Source: Alligator mississippiensis | Lineage: Eukaryota; Chordata; Crocodylia; Alligatoridae | Assembly: GCF_030867095.1 (NCBI RefSeq) | Contig: NC_081828.1 | Location: 53,049,434-53,113,433, forward strand | Length of the DNA: 64,000 nucleotides | Direction of reading: 5' to 3' | Part shown: piece after piece, positions 36,317 through 46,376 of the stretch | Layout of the letters: each line of letters opens with the position of its first letter | Numbering within the stretch: the first letter of the stretch is position 1 | Position numbers and translations under genes: made by a program | Notes under the pieces: model-generated | Databases searched by the model: none | Seen by the model: only the letters and a program-made list of their open reading frames with translations | Told to the model about the DNA's origin: nothing

Positions 36317-36836
36317 GCCCTTTTGACATCACCATCCTGAACCAATCCTGGCCAGATGTTGTTGGATGCTAGCCAATCAATTTGAAATGCATCACTGGTT
36401 GCCTGGAAGAGTGACAGGAGCTCCTGCCCCTGTACCCCAGTCAGGAGGTCAGTGCTAACACAATAGAGAGGTGGAGTCCCATCCCCACCCCACCCCCTTA
36501 CCTGAAGCGTCTCACGTCCGCAGGAGCAGGTGCCCCCTCCCTCAGGCATGTGTCCAGCTCAGGTTTCAACTCAGGGTTACATGGAACAGATGGGGGGAGG
36601 GCTGCCTGCCCACAAACCTGATCGCAGAGTTTGGAAAGAGACTAAGATGGCATTTTGCAACACAGGTTACCTAGAGAGGTGGTGAAATCTCCATCCTTGG
36701 AGGTTTTTAGGCCCAGCTTGACAAAGCCCTGTCTGGAATGATCTAGTTGGGGTTGGCCCTGCTTTGAGTAGGGGGTTTGGACTGGAGGGTTTGGACCCTG
36801 AGGTCCCTTCCAAACCTAATTTCCTATGAAATTATG

Positions 36837-38061
36837 ACTTCAAGGACCTGTTATTTACTAAACTTTTACATTGCAGCTGCTCAACCAGTCTCTTAATACT
36901 TAGCTTAATACATCCAAAGTTTTTCATTCATAGCTGATTCTAATAAATATCATATGTGTTTTTGATGAGGATTTAAAATGAAAACCTATTTGGTGCATGC
37001 TTTAGAAAATTGCTTGTTCTGAAAAAAACAGGTTTGCCTGAGCTTTTTGAGGTGTTATTCATGTTTATTGAAGTTGTTCTTAGAATCTAAGTTTGAAAGC
37101 CCTCTGAAGCTGCTTTTGTAATTATCAAAATGGCTTAACTGATTGGTTTTTTAAAGATTGAAAAACTTATCTTGTATAATTTGGATCTCATATGCCAAAT
37201 CTGATTTAAACAAACCCTTGAAAATAAAAATTTACAACAGATGTCCCAAGAAAATCTGTACTATACTTCCCAACCCGTATTGTACATAAAAATAGAATAT
37301 GCATATTACAAGGGCTTGGACCGGTAATGGGATAGAGACCCTTGAGCCTGTAGGTAACCAATCTATATCAAAAACTCTTACCATATTTTACATAGGTTCT
37401 TTTACTACCTTAAGCCATGTAGTACCTGGGCACTCAATAGTGTGCCATAATGAGCATAAAATATTTACAGTGTAAAATTGATTGGGGTCCTCAGTCAATC
37501 CAGTAATTCAAATCCAGAATTCAGTGCAGTAAGCCTCATGGCATGTTCTAACTGCTAGATAACACTATAGGGTCTTTATTTTTGTGGGGGCGGAGGGGGC
37601 AATAGTATTGCTGAAGTTTGTCCTGAGCTGAAAGTCATGTCCTTTTTATGTTTGTAATACTTGCTTTTTTGTATGGGAATGTCCACATTTCCCAGCATAT
37701 TGTTCAATTCTCTCTACTCTCCCTTACTGTTCCTCATGCCTGAGGAAATACAAGGAGTGTGCATACAAGATTCAGCTTTGGAAGAGGCCTGTCTGCTAAC
37801 GACTCACTTCTCCTACAGCTAAGGTTTCCTTCTTTTTGTTTTCAAGATAAACTGGGTATCCAGGGCTCTTGGTATTCATGGACCCTCAGGTTTGAGAATA
37901 CTGTACGTTTGTCACCATTTAATGGACTTATGATAGCCCCTTCCCTAAAACCACATTAGAAAACTAATTAAATGTTAAGAATGCTTTTTTAAAACTCAAT
38001 AAGAAGAAACCTGAAGTATTTGGAAAGAGGTGAGCCCTCTCCTCACTGGAATACAATCCTC
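36837..38061. other. Unique-looking AT-rich sequence
   Basis: No gene or repeat supported between the CR1 and the provirus target site. Confidence 0.45.
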
Positions 38062-38066
38062 CTTCT

Positions 38067-38981
38067 TGTGCGGGCTGCACCCCGATCCCACCTTTGTCGC
38101 CATGTGCGACGGCGATTCCTATCTCATTCCCGTCGCCATGTACGAGCCAGGAGCGAGCTGGGCCCGTCTTCGTTGCACACGGACTGTGGCCAGCAGCCCG
38201 GGCACACGGGGCTGGAGAGAACCGCTGGGCGGTTTAGCGCACGCGAGTTAGAATTAGTTACGGAGGCATAATGGTTGATTGAAAAGATTGTTTACTTACA
38301 CCCAAAGATGGTATTGGTGTAGGCTGGACAGGTTTCCAGGCACAGCTCCCGCTTGGATCCTCACTAGAGGAACACGACAAATCAATTGCTCCCACGGAGT
38401 TGTTCAGGCTCCGTGGGTCCGGTTCAGTTAGGTTCGAAAAGTTTCCCCGGAATTACTTAGGCTCTGCAGGTCCGAAGTTACAGGAAAGGGATACGTCTAG
38501 GATTGCGCTCGGCGATGGGGAGAGGCTAGAAGCGAAAGCTCCGTAGGCTCGGTTCTATTGCCTCTATTGCCTGCTTAGGGGAGGCGCATTGGGTCTGCGA
38601 GGGTCCGCAGCGCTTGGAGATCTTCACACAGAATCTCTCTCGTCCTCCCTCCTCCGACTTGGGCGGAAACTACCCAAGCCTTTTGTACGGCTAGCAAGCC
38701 AATCGCTAGCCGCCACATGTGCTTACGTTAGGAATGGGCCAATAATGTGGCGCGAATCCTAATACAAATGGCGGGAACTTCTTTGCAGCGTGTATCACTA
38801 TGATGCAAAAGAGATGCACCCTGCAAAGAAGCTGTAATCTGGCGGGAAACCCCTGTTGCACCAGAGTTCTCTCTTGCAGCAGAGAGCTCTACCATGCAAA
38901 GAAAGCGACAAATAGCGGGAAATAATTTAGCGGTGCTGAAGCGCACACACAAACAAAAAATCACAACTTTGGGTTGTGACA
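38067..38981 (-). repeat. 3' LTR of provirus
   Basis: On the minus strand TGTCACAACCCAAAG ... GCCCGCACA, 915 bp, aligned end to end with the 5' LTR. It has the stem-loop at 38391-38417 and the two terminal 36-bp units. Plus-strand position 38067 follows the CTTCT target copy. Confidence 0.92.
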
Positions 38982-38990
38982 TCCCCCCTT
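38982..38990 (-). other. Polypurine tract of provirus
   Basis: AAGGGGGGA on the minus strand directly before the 3' LTR start TGTCACA. It fixes the orientation and the LTR boundary. Confidence 0.85.
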
Positions 38991-39438
38991 GCTGAGAGCA
39001 TAGCTAAATTATGCCATACTCTTCCGAGCAATCTAGAGTTTTGTCGTGATCATCAAACGAGTCAACAAGCCAACAAACAAATATACAAACATAAAATTCG
39101 CTGTCCTGGGATCAAGTTACATAACAATCAAGAAATGATAATCAACATAAACACATAATCTGATTCATAACAAAATGGCATGATCAGGGCTTCAGTGGGC
39201 GTCATGACGAAATCACACGTCTCCTCATTCTCCTCAGTGATGTCATCTCTCTTAAGGCTCCTCCTTGCCATACGCTCTGAATCCCGGATCTGTAAACAGA
39301 AAACTCTCAAAACAGATTAATAACCTATTTTAACAAACTTAAACAATTTTAAACGATTCCTATGGCTTAATTAGACGAAGTCGTCGAAGATTCATCATCT
39401 GGCTCTTCTAAATAACGAAAACCTAACTCATAAGCTAA
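38991..39438 (-). other. 3' untranslated remnant of provirus
   Basis: About 450 bp between the end of the gag-like frame and the polypurine tract. It carries only a 60-codon frame with no recognised motif. This is where pol and env would be expected; nothing of them is visible. Confidence 0.6.
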
Positions 39439-40272
39439 CTACCATTGGCCTGCGTCCCCTAAAATCCGAAGCTGCCGCTTGTTAAGTCCGGAACGCTGTA
39501 GGAGAAATCCAAACATGTATCGCTCCTCTAGGGTTCTCGGTGGCAGTGGTGGAAGATCGGATCCACGTCGTCTGGTGCCTTGGGGCTTGGTCGGGTGTTG
39601 ACAGTCCCGATCAAAAGACAGTCTTGGCTCCATCAGGATACGCAGTCTTGGCAATTGACAAAGAAGATTACTCACGGGTTGGTTTACCATTGGACTGAGC
39701 AGAATTCGAAGAATGACGATGTTCTTTTGTCCGTAGATCTCGAGACAACTGTCTAGACTGTGAGAGGTTAGTGGAACGGTCCCAGGATCTCGCAAATGAC
39801 GGTGAGGCCATGGTCTTATTCGCTGGAGTGATGTTAATCCTAGCGCACATGCTCTCGGATTCCAAGCACAATACGAGACGCCAATCATTGCCAGCATAAG
39901 GTGATCTGCGCCGGTATATTTGGGCCGTCCTGCATGCCACACGTGGGCTTTTTGACTAATCAGTCCTGCAACAAGCGCTGGCAGTGGAATAGGCCAGTGA
40001 GTATTACATGTTATCATGTCGATGTCAGTGACATGTCCTCTACTCCACGAAGCTTGTCTAACTAAGAAGCTTGCTTCTTCTTGGTTCAGCAGGTCGGGTC
40101 CAAGTTCTGTGACTAAACGTCCTAACCATACAGCTAGAGTCTCTTCAGGTTGAATTTTTGATGCTCTACATAAATCCTGCAACTCAGTTCTGGTGCGAGC
40201 ATAATAAGTAGTAGTAACTCGGTTAGTTGTTGTTGCAGAACAAGCTGCTCCTTCGGGAGATAATGCTGTCAT
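39439..40272 (-). CDS. Gag-like open frame, second part (capsid-like)
   Basis: 277 codons in the same frame as the first part, separated by one TGA and 29 open codons. Residues about 29-60 (ELQDLCRASKIQPEETLAVW and following) resemble the 'LC...PGES...W' helix region of retroviral capsids as I remember it. No CCHC zinc knuckle is visible. The C-terminus is basic and proline-rich (GTRRRGSDLPPLPPRT). Downstream there is no protease or pol frame before the polypurine tract. Capsid assignment is tentative. Confidence 0.45.
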   Translation of the reverse strand: MTALSPEGAACSATTTNRVTTTYYARTRTELQDLCRASKIQPEETLAVWLGRLVTELGPDLLNQEEASFLVRQASWSRGHVTDIDMITCNTHWPIPLPALVAGLISQKAHVWHAGRPKYTGADHLMLAMIGVSYCAWNPRACALGLTSLQRIRPWPHRHLRDPGTVPLTSHSLDSCLEIYGQKNIVILRILLSPMVNQPVSNLLCQLPRLRILMEPRLSFDRDCQHPTKPQGTRRRGSDLPPLPPRTLEERYMFGFLLQRSGLNKRQLRILGDAGQW

Positions 40273-40359
40273 TGGCTGAACTGCTGCCGCGGGGGTTACT
40301 GCTGCTGTTGTTGCTTCAGGCAGGAGGGGCGGATGCTTCCCTCTGCTTGACTCTCTCCT

Positions 40360-41409
40360 TCATCGGCAGGAAGGCGTGGTCAGCCGAGACGCTGCTGCGT
40401 CGCTAGGCAGGGTTGCTGGCGATGACGCTGCGTCGATGGGCGGAGTCACGGACCGAACTCTCGCGGGTTCGTTAGAAGCTCCACCCTTCTTTTCCGGTTC
40501 TTCCACGTGGTCTCCCTCTTGCTCAGCGCCATCTTGGACCGGTGTTTCAGGCTCCTTTTTCTCAGCCACTTCTTTGACCGATCGGATCGCCATCTGCAGC
40601 TGGGTTTTCAAACTTAAATTCTTTTGCATTAGATTCATTATAGTACGAATAGTTGCACTACCTTCTCCCCCCTTGTCGTACCGCAAGGCCACTCTTTCAT
40701 CCGCGGTGCGTTCCTCCGTCTCCAGATCTTCGCGGAGCTCAGATGGAAGCTCGCGACCCCGTAATCTAGACATTATCATTCCAGGGGGGAACGGGCCGAT
40801 GGGCTCCGGTTCTTCACTCTCCCGAGCATATCGTAGGCATCGGGCACACTCCCGGGTGAAAGTCGGGTTCGTTTTGCCCGCCGGGTTGGGTTCGGCGAGG
40901 GACACAGTATCGAGGGGCCTAAACAGGACCCACTCATCTCTCATTATACACCCGAACGCCGCAGGGAGCAAGTACACTTCCCTTTCTCTTGGGGCTCCGT
41001 CGTCGGAGATTCCCTCTTCTCCCTTTAGCGACAAACAGCCGCTTACAGATCTTTCACCCCTTCCGCCTGCCTGGTGGTAAGCGATATGCACCTCCAGATC
41101 CTCAAAGTTTTTCACTTGGCGTTGGTTATCACGACAAGAGCAGTTCTGAACCAATTCTAACTCTAGCGTATTCTCTCTTAATCCTGTCTGGGTTGCTACA
41201 TGCGCATTCTCTCCTGATCCCATCCGGGTTGCTACATGTGCATTCTCTCCCGATCCCATCCTCGTCGCCATGTGCAGGCTGCACCCCAATCCCACCTTTG
41301 TCGCCATGTGCGGTGGCGATTCCGATCTCATTCCCGTCGCCATGTGCGAGCCGGGGGCGAGCCGGGTCCGTCTTCGTTGCACACGGGCTGCGGCCAGCAG
41401 CCCGGGCAC
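40360..41409 (-). CDS. Gag-like open frame, first part
   Basis: 349 codons, opening inside the 5' LTR (first ATG at 41409) and running through the primer site. Residues about 23-82 are five 12-residue repeats (H[MV]AT...). The middle has a YLLPAAFGC segment and FPPGMIMSRLRGRELPSE, then an acidic/charged stretch and a possible coiled coil (MQKNLSLKTQLQMAIRSV). The end is rich in P, A and S. It stops at TGA (40362-40360), after which the same frame is open again. The true start may be a later ATG. I do not recognise a specific Gag family; the role is inferred from position between primer site and 3' LTR. Confidence 0.5.
   Translation of the reverse strand: MPGLLAAARVQRRRTRLAPGSHMATGMRSESPPHMATKVGLGCSLHMATRMGSGENAHVATRMGSGENAHVATQTGLRENTLELELVQNCSCRDNQRQVKNFEDLEVHIAYHQAGGRGERSVSGCLSLKGEEGISDDGAPREREVYLLPAAFGCIMRDEWVLFRPLDTVSLAEPNPAGKTNPTFTRECARCLRYARESEEPEPIGPFPPGMIMSRLRGRELPSELREDLETEERTADERVALRYDKGGEGSATIRTIMNLMQKNLSLKTQLQMAIRSVKEVAEKKEPETPVQDGAEQEGDHVEEPEKKGGASNEPARVRSVTPPIDAASSPATLPSDAAASRLTTPSCR
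41195..41350 (-). repeat. 36-bp tandem repeat crossing the LTR/primer-site junction
   Basis: Five units with a CACATGGCGAC or GCACATGTAGCAAC core repeat with a 36-bp period. Two lie in the LTR end, one contains the primer site, and two lie in the leader. In the gag-like frame each unit encodes 12 residues beginning H[MV]AT. The repeat is therefore in frame with, and part of, the open frame. Confidence 0.8.
41253..41270 (-). other. Primer-binding site, possibly tRNA-Arg-type
   Basis: TGGCGACGAGGATGGGAT abuts the 5' LTR on the minus strand. From memory it matches about 14 of 18 bases of the complement of a tRNA-Arg(UCU) 3' end (TGGCGACTCTGGTGGGAT), so the tRNA assignment is weak. The position, directly after the LTR, is right. 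Confidence 0.55.
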
Positions 41410-42187
41410 ACGGGGCTGGAGAGAACCGCTGGGCGGTTTAGCGCACGCGAGTTAGAATTAGTTACAGAGGCGTAATGGTTGATTGAAAAAATTGTTTACT
41501 TACACCCAAAGATGGTATTGGTGTAGGCTGGACAGGTTTCCAGGCACAGCTCCCGCTTGGATCCTCACTAGAGGAACACGACAAATCGATTGCTCCCACG
41601 GAGTTGTTCAGGCTCCGTGGGTCCGGTTCGGTTAGGTTCGAAAAGTTTCCCCAGAGTTACTTAGGCTCTGCAGGTCCGAAGTTACAGGAAAGGGATACGT
41701 CTAGGATTGCGCTCAGCGACGGGGAGAGGCTAGAAGCGAAAGCTCCGTAGGCTCGGTTCTATTGCCTCTATTGCCTGCTTAGGGGAGGCGCATTGGGTCC
41801 GCGAGGGTCCGCAGTGCTTGGAGATCTTCACACAGAATCTCTCTCGTCCTCCCTCCTCCGGCTTGGGCGGAAACTACCCAAGCCTTTTGTACGGCTAGCA
41901 AGCCAATCGCTAGCCGCCACGTGTGCCTACATTAGGAAGGGGCCAATAATGTGGCATGAATCCTAATACAAATGGCGGGAACTTCTTTGCAGCGTGTATC
42001 ATTATGATGCAAAAGAGATGCACCCTGCAAAGAAGCTGTAATCTGGCGGGAAATCTCCCGATGCACCAGAGTTCTCTCTTGCAGCAGAGAACTCCACCGT
42101 GCAAAGAAAGCGACAAATTGGCGGGAAATAATTTAGCGGTGCCGAAGCGCGCACACAAACAAAAAATCACAACTTTGGGTTGTGACA
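41271..42187 (-). repeat. 5' LTR of provirus
   Basis: On the minus strand: TGTCACAACCCAAAG ... CAGCCTGCACA, 917 bp. It holds three ggcggga-type (E2F-like) motifs in U3, a TATA-like 'gtacaaaaggcttg', a perfect stem-loop at 41595-41621, 'gtaagtaaac', and at its end two copies of a 36-bp unit that continues into the interior. Confidence 0.92.
41595..41621 (-). other. Perfect 9-bp stem-loop in 5' LTR
   Basis: CCCACGGAG, a 9-nt loop and CTCCGTGGG. The identical structure is at 38391-38417 in the 3' LTR, and four degenerate versions are in the solo LTR at 23522-23752. The conserved pairing suggests an RNA structure. Confidence 0.7.
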
Positions 42188-42192
42188 CTTCT

Positions 42193-43920
42193 CAAAACAC
42201 ATGCATAGAGCTAGGCTAGACTCTCTTCAGCACAATGAACAGCACAGAGATGCAGAGAATGGTAGATCTATTTCTTTAGCCTTGCTACACTCAGTTTTCA
42301 GAAGCCAATGGTCACTCCTGAGCTCTGAGCTGAGACCTAATTAAACAATAATTAATTAGGATTTAGGAAGAACTTGGATATATAGCAAAGCCCATCTTGA
42401 TATCTAAGCACTTAATACTTCAATATTTGTGATAAGAAAAGGAAACCAACTGGAAACCTGGAAAGGCTGGTTACATTATACACTTATTTCTCTCCTGTGC
42501 CTCTCAGAACCTAATGCAATTTCAAAGCAAGACAGGGCCAGAGGGTCTTATGACTTGATATCTAATTTCTATGCCAGCTGGAGCTAAAATCATACTATAT
42601 GGTACCTCTATATTAAATCCCCTGAAAAAAGGAATAGTAACAATGGAACTGTAGAATGAAATCAGCATACTTTACCTTTCATTTTATATAGTAATACAAC
42701 AAATTCTCTCTCTGACAATATAATCTGCTTTGCCTAAGAAACAATGAATTTTTCACCAGCAAAACATGTATCTTTCAGAGGAACTTGCACAAAAATGACA
42801 AGAGTGCAGTCCTCTACTTCTAGCTCAGGCAAGCTTCTCTTTGGGCTTTGTTGAAATTTTCTCTCCTGGAAAGGAGAAAAGCATGGTGACATACAAAAAT
42901 GGTGACATTCTAAAAATATGACAACTTCACTAAATCTCACCTTCAACTTCATTGTAAAAATGACAACTTCACTAAATTTGATTAAACTGGATAAAACTTC
43001 TCAGTGGGAATTTTTCACAGCAAAAAAAACCTGGAAGCTTCATCCAGGTTTAGTCATAGCTTAAAAATAGCATTAGGAGGACTACTGGTGCCAGGATGAT
43101 ACCAAACAAAGTATATTATTAAATTAGATTATTTTAACTTGGTGTACTTATTTCCCATTTTCCTTTGGGGATCTTTTGGAGCCAAGGTATGAAGCCTGCC
43201 AAAACCATTCCAGCACTCAAATTAACAATAAATGATGTCTCTTACAGTAAAGGCCGACGTATATTGAAATATTTATGAAGGTAGAATACGCTAAAGTATT
43301 TGCAATGTCTGGATTGCAGTTAGTAGGCTGGGGATGAAATTTAAGGTGGGCTGAAAAATCCAGCTATGTGCAGTCATAAACCTGTTATTGTGCCGTTTCC
43401 ACTGTCAAAACTAGTCTATCACTTCCAGAAACAACGACAACTATATATGATCTACCGAGCTGAGGCAGCTTTAGCATAATGATAACAGAAAAAAGCTGCT
43501 CCTTAGGGTATTGTACTGGCTTACTACGTGTCCAAGGTGCACAACACAGCTGTCTTCTTGCCAGTTTATAGCTCTCTGCTCATTGTCGTCATGCTCACTC
43601 CCAATATTGACCATCTCTGTTCCCTCCAGGACCCTGCAGGTATATCTACACCACACAGCTGGTGCTGCTAAGGAGGGTGCTCTTGAGGATCTCTCACCCA
43701 CCTGCTCCCAGATACACATACCAATCCTGGAATGGCTCCACCACATCATTTCTAGGTGTGGTGCATATGAGTGGCCTTCCCTAAGGCCACTGGGGTGCAG
43801 CATGGGCATATCCTTAGTGCTACCACAGTTGGTTTCAGTATCTCAGTTTATTGAGCTTTGCCCTTTTATGTGAAGGTTTATCCTTTAACAAATCTCCCCT
43901 CTACACTGGTTACGATAAAG
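42193..43920. other. Unique-looking AT-rich sequence
   Basis: No gene or repeat supported. Near 42890-42975 'atggtgacat' and 'gacaacttcactaaat' phrases recur as a short local duplication. The overlapping 112- and 120-codon frames at 43471-43873 have no family signature. Confidence 0.4.
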
Positions 43921-44296
43921 CAAGGGTGTCAAAGATCCAGCCCATAGATCCCTATCATCTGGCTGCCTGTAGATTTTGGACTGGACTTGCATGCCGCATG
44001 CAGCATGCCCTGGACTAGCCCCAGAGACTGCATGTACCCTGACCTGGCCCCAGCCCCATGAGATACATGTGGAGCAGTGCACTCTGCATGCAGTGTGCAG
44101 AGTTGGAACTGGCACGTATGCTGCATGCAGTACGTTGAGCCAATCTGACACACATGCTACATGCACATCACAGGACTGATCCAGAGCTGAATTGGCCCTG
44201 TACACTGGATCCAGTGTATGAGGCTGTCCGTGGGCCTGATCCACCCCACAGGTACTCTTCATCTGACCCACAAGGCCTGATGAGTTTAATACCCCT
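43921..44296. mobile_element. Non-autonomous hAT-like transposon (decayed)
   Basis: Left end CAAGGGTGTCAAAGATCCAG and right end on the minus strand CAGGGGTATTAAACTCATCA are inverted repeats of the hAT type. Flanking octamers agree poorly (4 of 8). The interior has repeated 'gcatgc' phrases and is non-coding. Confidence 0.6.
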
Positions 44297-44975
44297 GTGA
44301 CAGTGTCCTGTTTTACTTAATACATCCCCTCTTAGCAGATTACAGCATGTCCTGCAGTAGAAGAGAAATTTACTCTAACAGGTTGCTATCTATGGCTTAA
44401 TCTTGATCCCTTTTCTCCTCTTTCCCCTTTGCTTTATTTTTAGGGCTCCCATTAAATATCTTTGTCATAGGTTCTTGCTCTCTTTCCTTTATATCTTCAG
44501 TTGCACCCTCATTCCCGTCATCTTGACCCATCACTGTCACAGTTAAAGTATCCTCTGGGGCTTTTAAAATGTATACTCTTCTTCAATTAGTCACCTGCAC
44601 CTACTTTATCTTTATCATAATCATCATCAACATAAGATAGGTATTACTTCATCTTCACCTCCAAAGTGCTGCTGATCATTGTGTTAATCTGCTCTACCCG
44701 TTCACCAGAAAAAGTATGCATGCCTTTTTCATCTTCACTCATATCCCTCTTCTTCCTGACAGCTCCTCTGATATCTGTTTTGCAGAAAGCCTTCTCATTC
44801 CAAGTTGCTTTTCACTCTGCACAGTGGGATGCATATTCTTTGTGGCCTGGTCCCCTTCCCCTCCCAGCAAACACAGACATTCAAATTAAATCATGGTCTT
44901 TGGCCAGCCACAAGACCCAAGAGTTAGAGACAGGATAGTCTCACACACAAAGGCCTGCAATTTCAAAATCATTTA
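44297..44975. other. Unique-looking non-coding sequence
   Basis: Pyrimidine-rich stretch with nothing supported. Confidence 0.4.
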
Positions 44976-45914
44976 GGCTAGGGACAGACATTACACATAA
45001 ACTGGTTTAAGTGATCAGAAACTGGTTTAAACCTGTAACAGAACAGATGTTCAGTGCATATAAACCAGTTTGCAAATGGCTGAAACTGGTTGGAGATAAA
45101 CCTGGTTGAACGTAGCATTACACTTAACTGATTTGGGTCAAACCAGTTTATGCAATGTCTGTCCCAGACCCCTTGCTGGTTTAAGATAAATCAGAGTCCT
45201 CCAGCATTCCAGCATGCTCTCTGGGCTGGGCCCTCTGCTCCATAGCAGAGCTGGCCCTGCCTCTCTGCTCCCTGGTGGGAGTTCTGGCTGAGACTGCAGG
45301 TCTCTGCCAGGTTTCCTCCTGCTACCCACCCCCACCCCACTCCTGGCTCAGGCAGGGATTCCCCCCTCCCCTCTGCCATACACTTTTCAGCATTAGCTAG
45401 CAGACCACAGGCTGGTTACAGTCCGTGCTCTGGGAGACAGGACAAAGGCAGACAGGACAGTGTCAGCTTAGGGCTTTTTGGAGCTAATCAGCAGGACATC
45501 TGGTAATGTCTCTCCATTCCTTCCTTGGAAAAAGTTGTTTATAAAGTGCTTGAACTAATAGAGAGAGGCTTTTGTTTTCTTGATGGACTGATAAACACTG
45601 AGTTAGGGGTGATAAACACTGTGTTATTAACTCCCTGTTGGGTTTGTGGGGGGTGGGGTGGGGACTCCCTAATCAGAGCATCCTGTTGGGGCCTGGCCAT
45701 GCCCCTCTCAGCTCAGTTTCCTGCAGAAGGGAAGGGAGGGCTGTCCTAGCACCCTCCGGCTTCTAGCCTGAGCCACTGCAGGCATGTGCCTATATTTCTT
45801 CAGTCCAGAGGGGATGTCTGTATGATTATAAACTGGTTTAGCTTAGCCAAGTTAGACTAACCTGCAAAGACTGAATCAATTCATGCTCAGGCTTTTTGAA
45901 TGTCTGACCCTACC
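44976..45914 (+). mobile_element. DNA transposon family, copy A
   Basis: Left end GGCTAGGGACAGACATTAC and right end on the minus strand GGTAGGGTCAGACATTCAAA are inverted. The reverse complement of the whole element aligns with 50861-52285. The first ~196 bp (44976-45171) form a foldback of their own. It contains five or six AAACTGGTTT/AAACCAGTTT palindromic decamers. The interior (about 45200-45800) is G/C-rich and non-coding. TSD unclear, superfamily unknown. Confidence 0.75.
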
Positions 45915-45990
45915 TCTAGTGTATCTCTGATCTAGGGCTGCTGGGACCTCTAGTAAGTGTTGCAATGTCCTCTTAATCCTTTCTCTAGTG

Positions 45991-46368
45991 CAGGGGTGCT
46001 CAACCCCTAGCTCACAGGCTAGATCTGGCCCATGGGGCCATGTTACCTGACCTGCAGAATTCCCCCTGGATCCAAAAATTTGGTAGTGGGGTGGCACTGA
46101 CAGCTAATCACCATCAAATTTCCAGACCCAGGGGGAGGCCTGTGGGCTGGATAGTATGGCCCTTCATGCTAAATTGAGCATGTAGGGCTGAGTAGGGCAG
46201 TGTGGAACCAAGCTGGCCGGCATGGTGCAGCACAGGGTGGTATGGAGCCAAGCTGGGTGGCATAGGATGGCACAGGGATGAGCAGGGCATCATGGAGCCT
46301 GATTTGGCCTGCAGACCAGTCCTACACCATTTATCCAGACTGCAGGGCCAAACGTTTGAGCATCACTG
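45991..46368. mobile_element. hAT-like transposon E1
   Basis: Left end CAGGGGTGCTCAACCCCTAG; right end on the minus strand CAGTGATGCTCAAACGTTTG. Flanking octamers CTCTAGTG (45983-45990) and CTCTCATG (46369-46376) agree at 6 of 8. The interior has imperfect ~45-bp repeats around 'ggagccaagctgg' and 'ggcatggtgcagcacagg'. Non-coding. Confidence 0.75.
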
Positions 46369-46376
46369 CTCTCATG

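Larger units (their letters stand above)
35642..36662 (-). repeat. Solo LTR of a different family
   Basis: On the minus strand it begins TGTTGCAAAATGCC and ends GCCCACTACA. The TSD CAGGT is perfect (35637-35641, 36663-36667). On the minus strand a TATATAAG box (36309-36316) is followed about 300 bp later by AATAAA (36002-36007), the U3-R order of an LTR. It is unlike the TGTCACA family and unlike the miniature element. Inserted in a CR1. Confidence 0.88.
34590..36836 (+). mobile_element. CR1 LINE split by a third solo LTR
   Basis: 34590-35641 holds the RT ('agcatggattcaccaagggc', then a remnant ending ...KPVDMVYLDFSTFFDTVSHS) and the C-terminal block. After the 1021-bp LTR, 36663-36836 gives the 3' UTR ('gagaggtggtgaaatctcca', 'gaggtcccttccaaacctaa'). 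It has frequent stops. Closely related to the CR1 at 13250-13938. About 1.2 kb of CR1 remain without the LTR. Confidence 0.88.
38067..42187 (-). mobile_element. LTR provirus with gag-like frame only
   Basis: Minus-strand element of 4121 bp. It has a 5' LTR (41271-42187), primer site, a gag-like frame, a polypurine tract and a 3' LTR (38067-38981), with a perfect TSD CTTCT at 38062-38066 and 42188-42192. The two LTRs differ at roughly 43 of ~915 positions by eye (about 95% identical), mostly by transitions. The interior is only 2289 bp. I find no protease, reverse transcriptase, integrase or envelope motif, so it is a non-autonomous or internally deleted endogenous retrovirus-like element. Solo LTRs of the same superfamily lie at 23074 and 28121. 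Confidence 0.9.

Noticed and set aside
38991..39438. Search for env or pol remnants before the polypurine tract
   Set aside because: No transmembrane, RT or integrase signature seen in any frame.
40376..41080. 234-codon plus-strand open frame in the provirus
   Set aside because: It is the antisense shadow of the gag-like frame; orientation is fixed as minus by the primer site and polypurine tract.
41195..41350. Regularly spaced 36-bp repeats considered as a CRISPR-like array
   Set aside because: Units are contiguous without unique spacers, lie in a retroelement, and the genome is clearly a vertebrate one.
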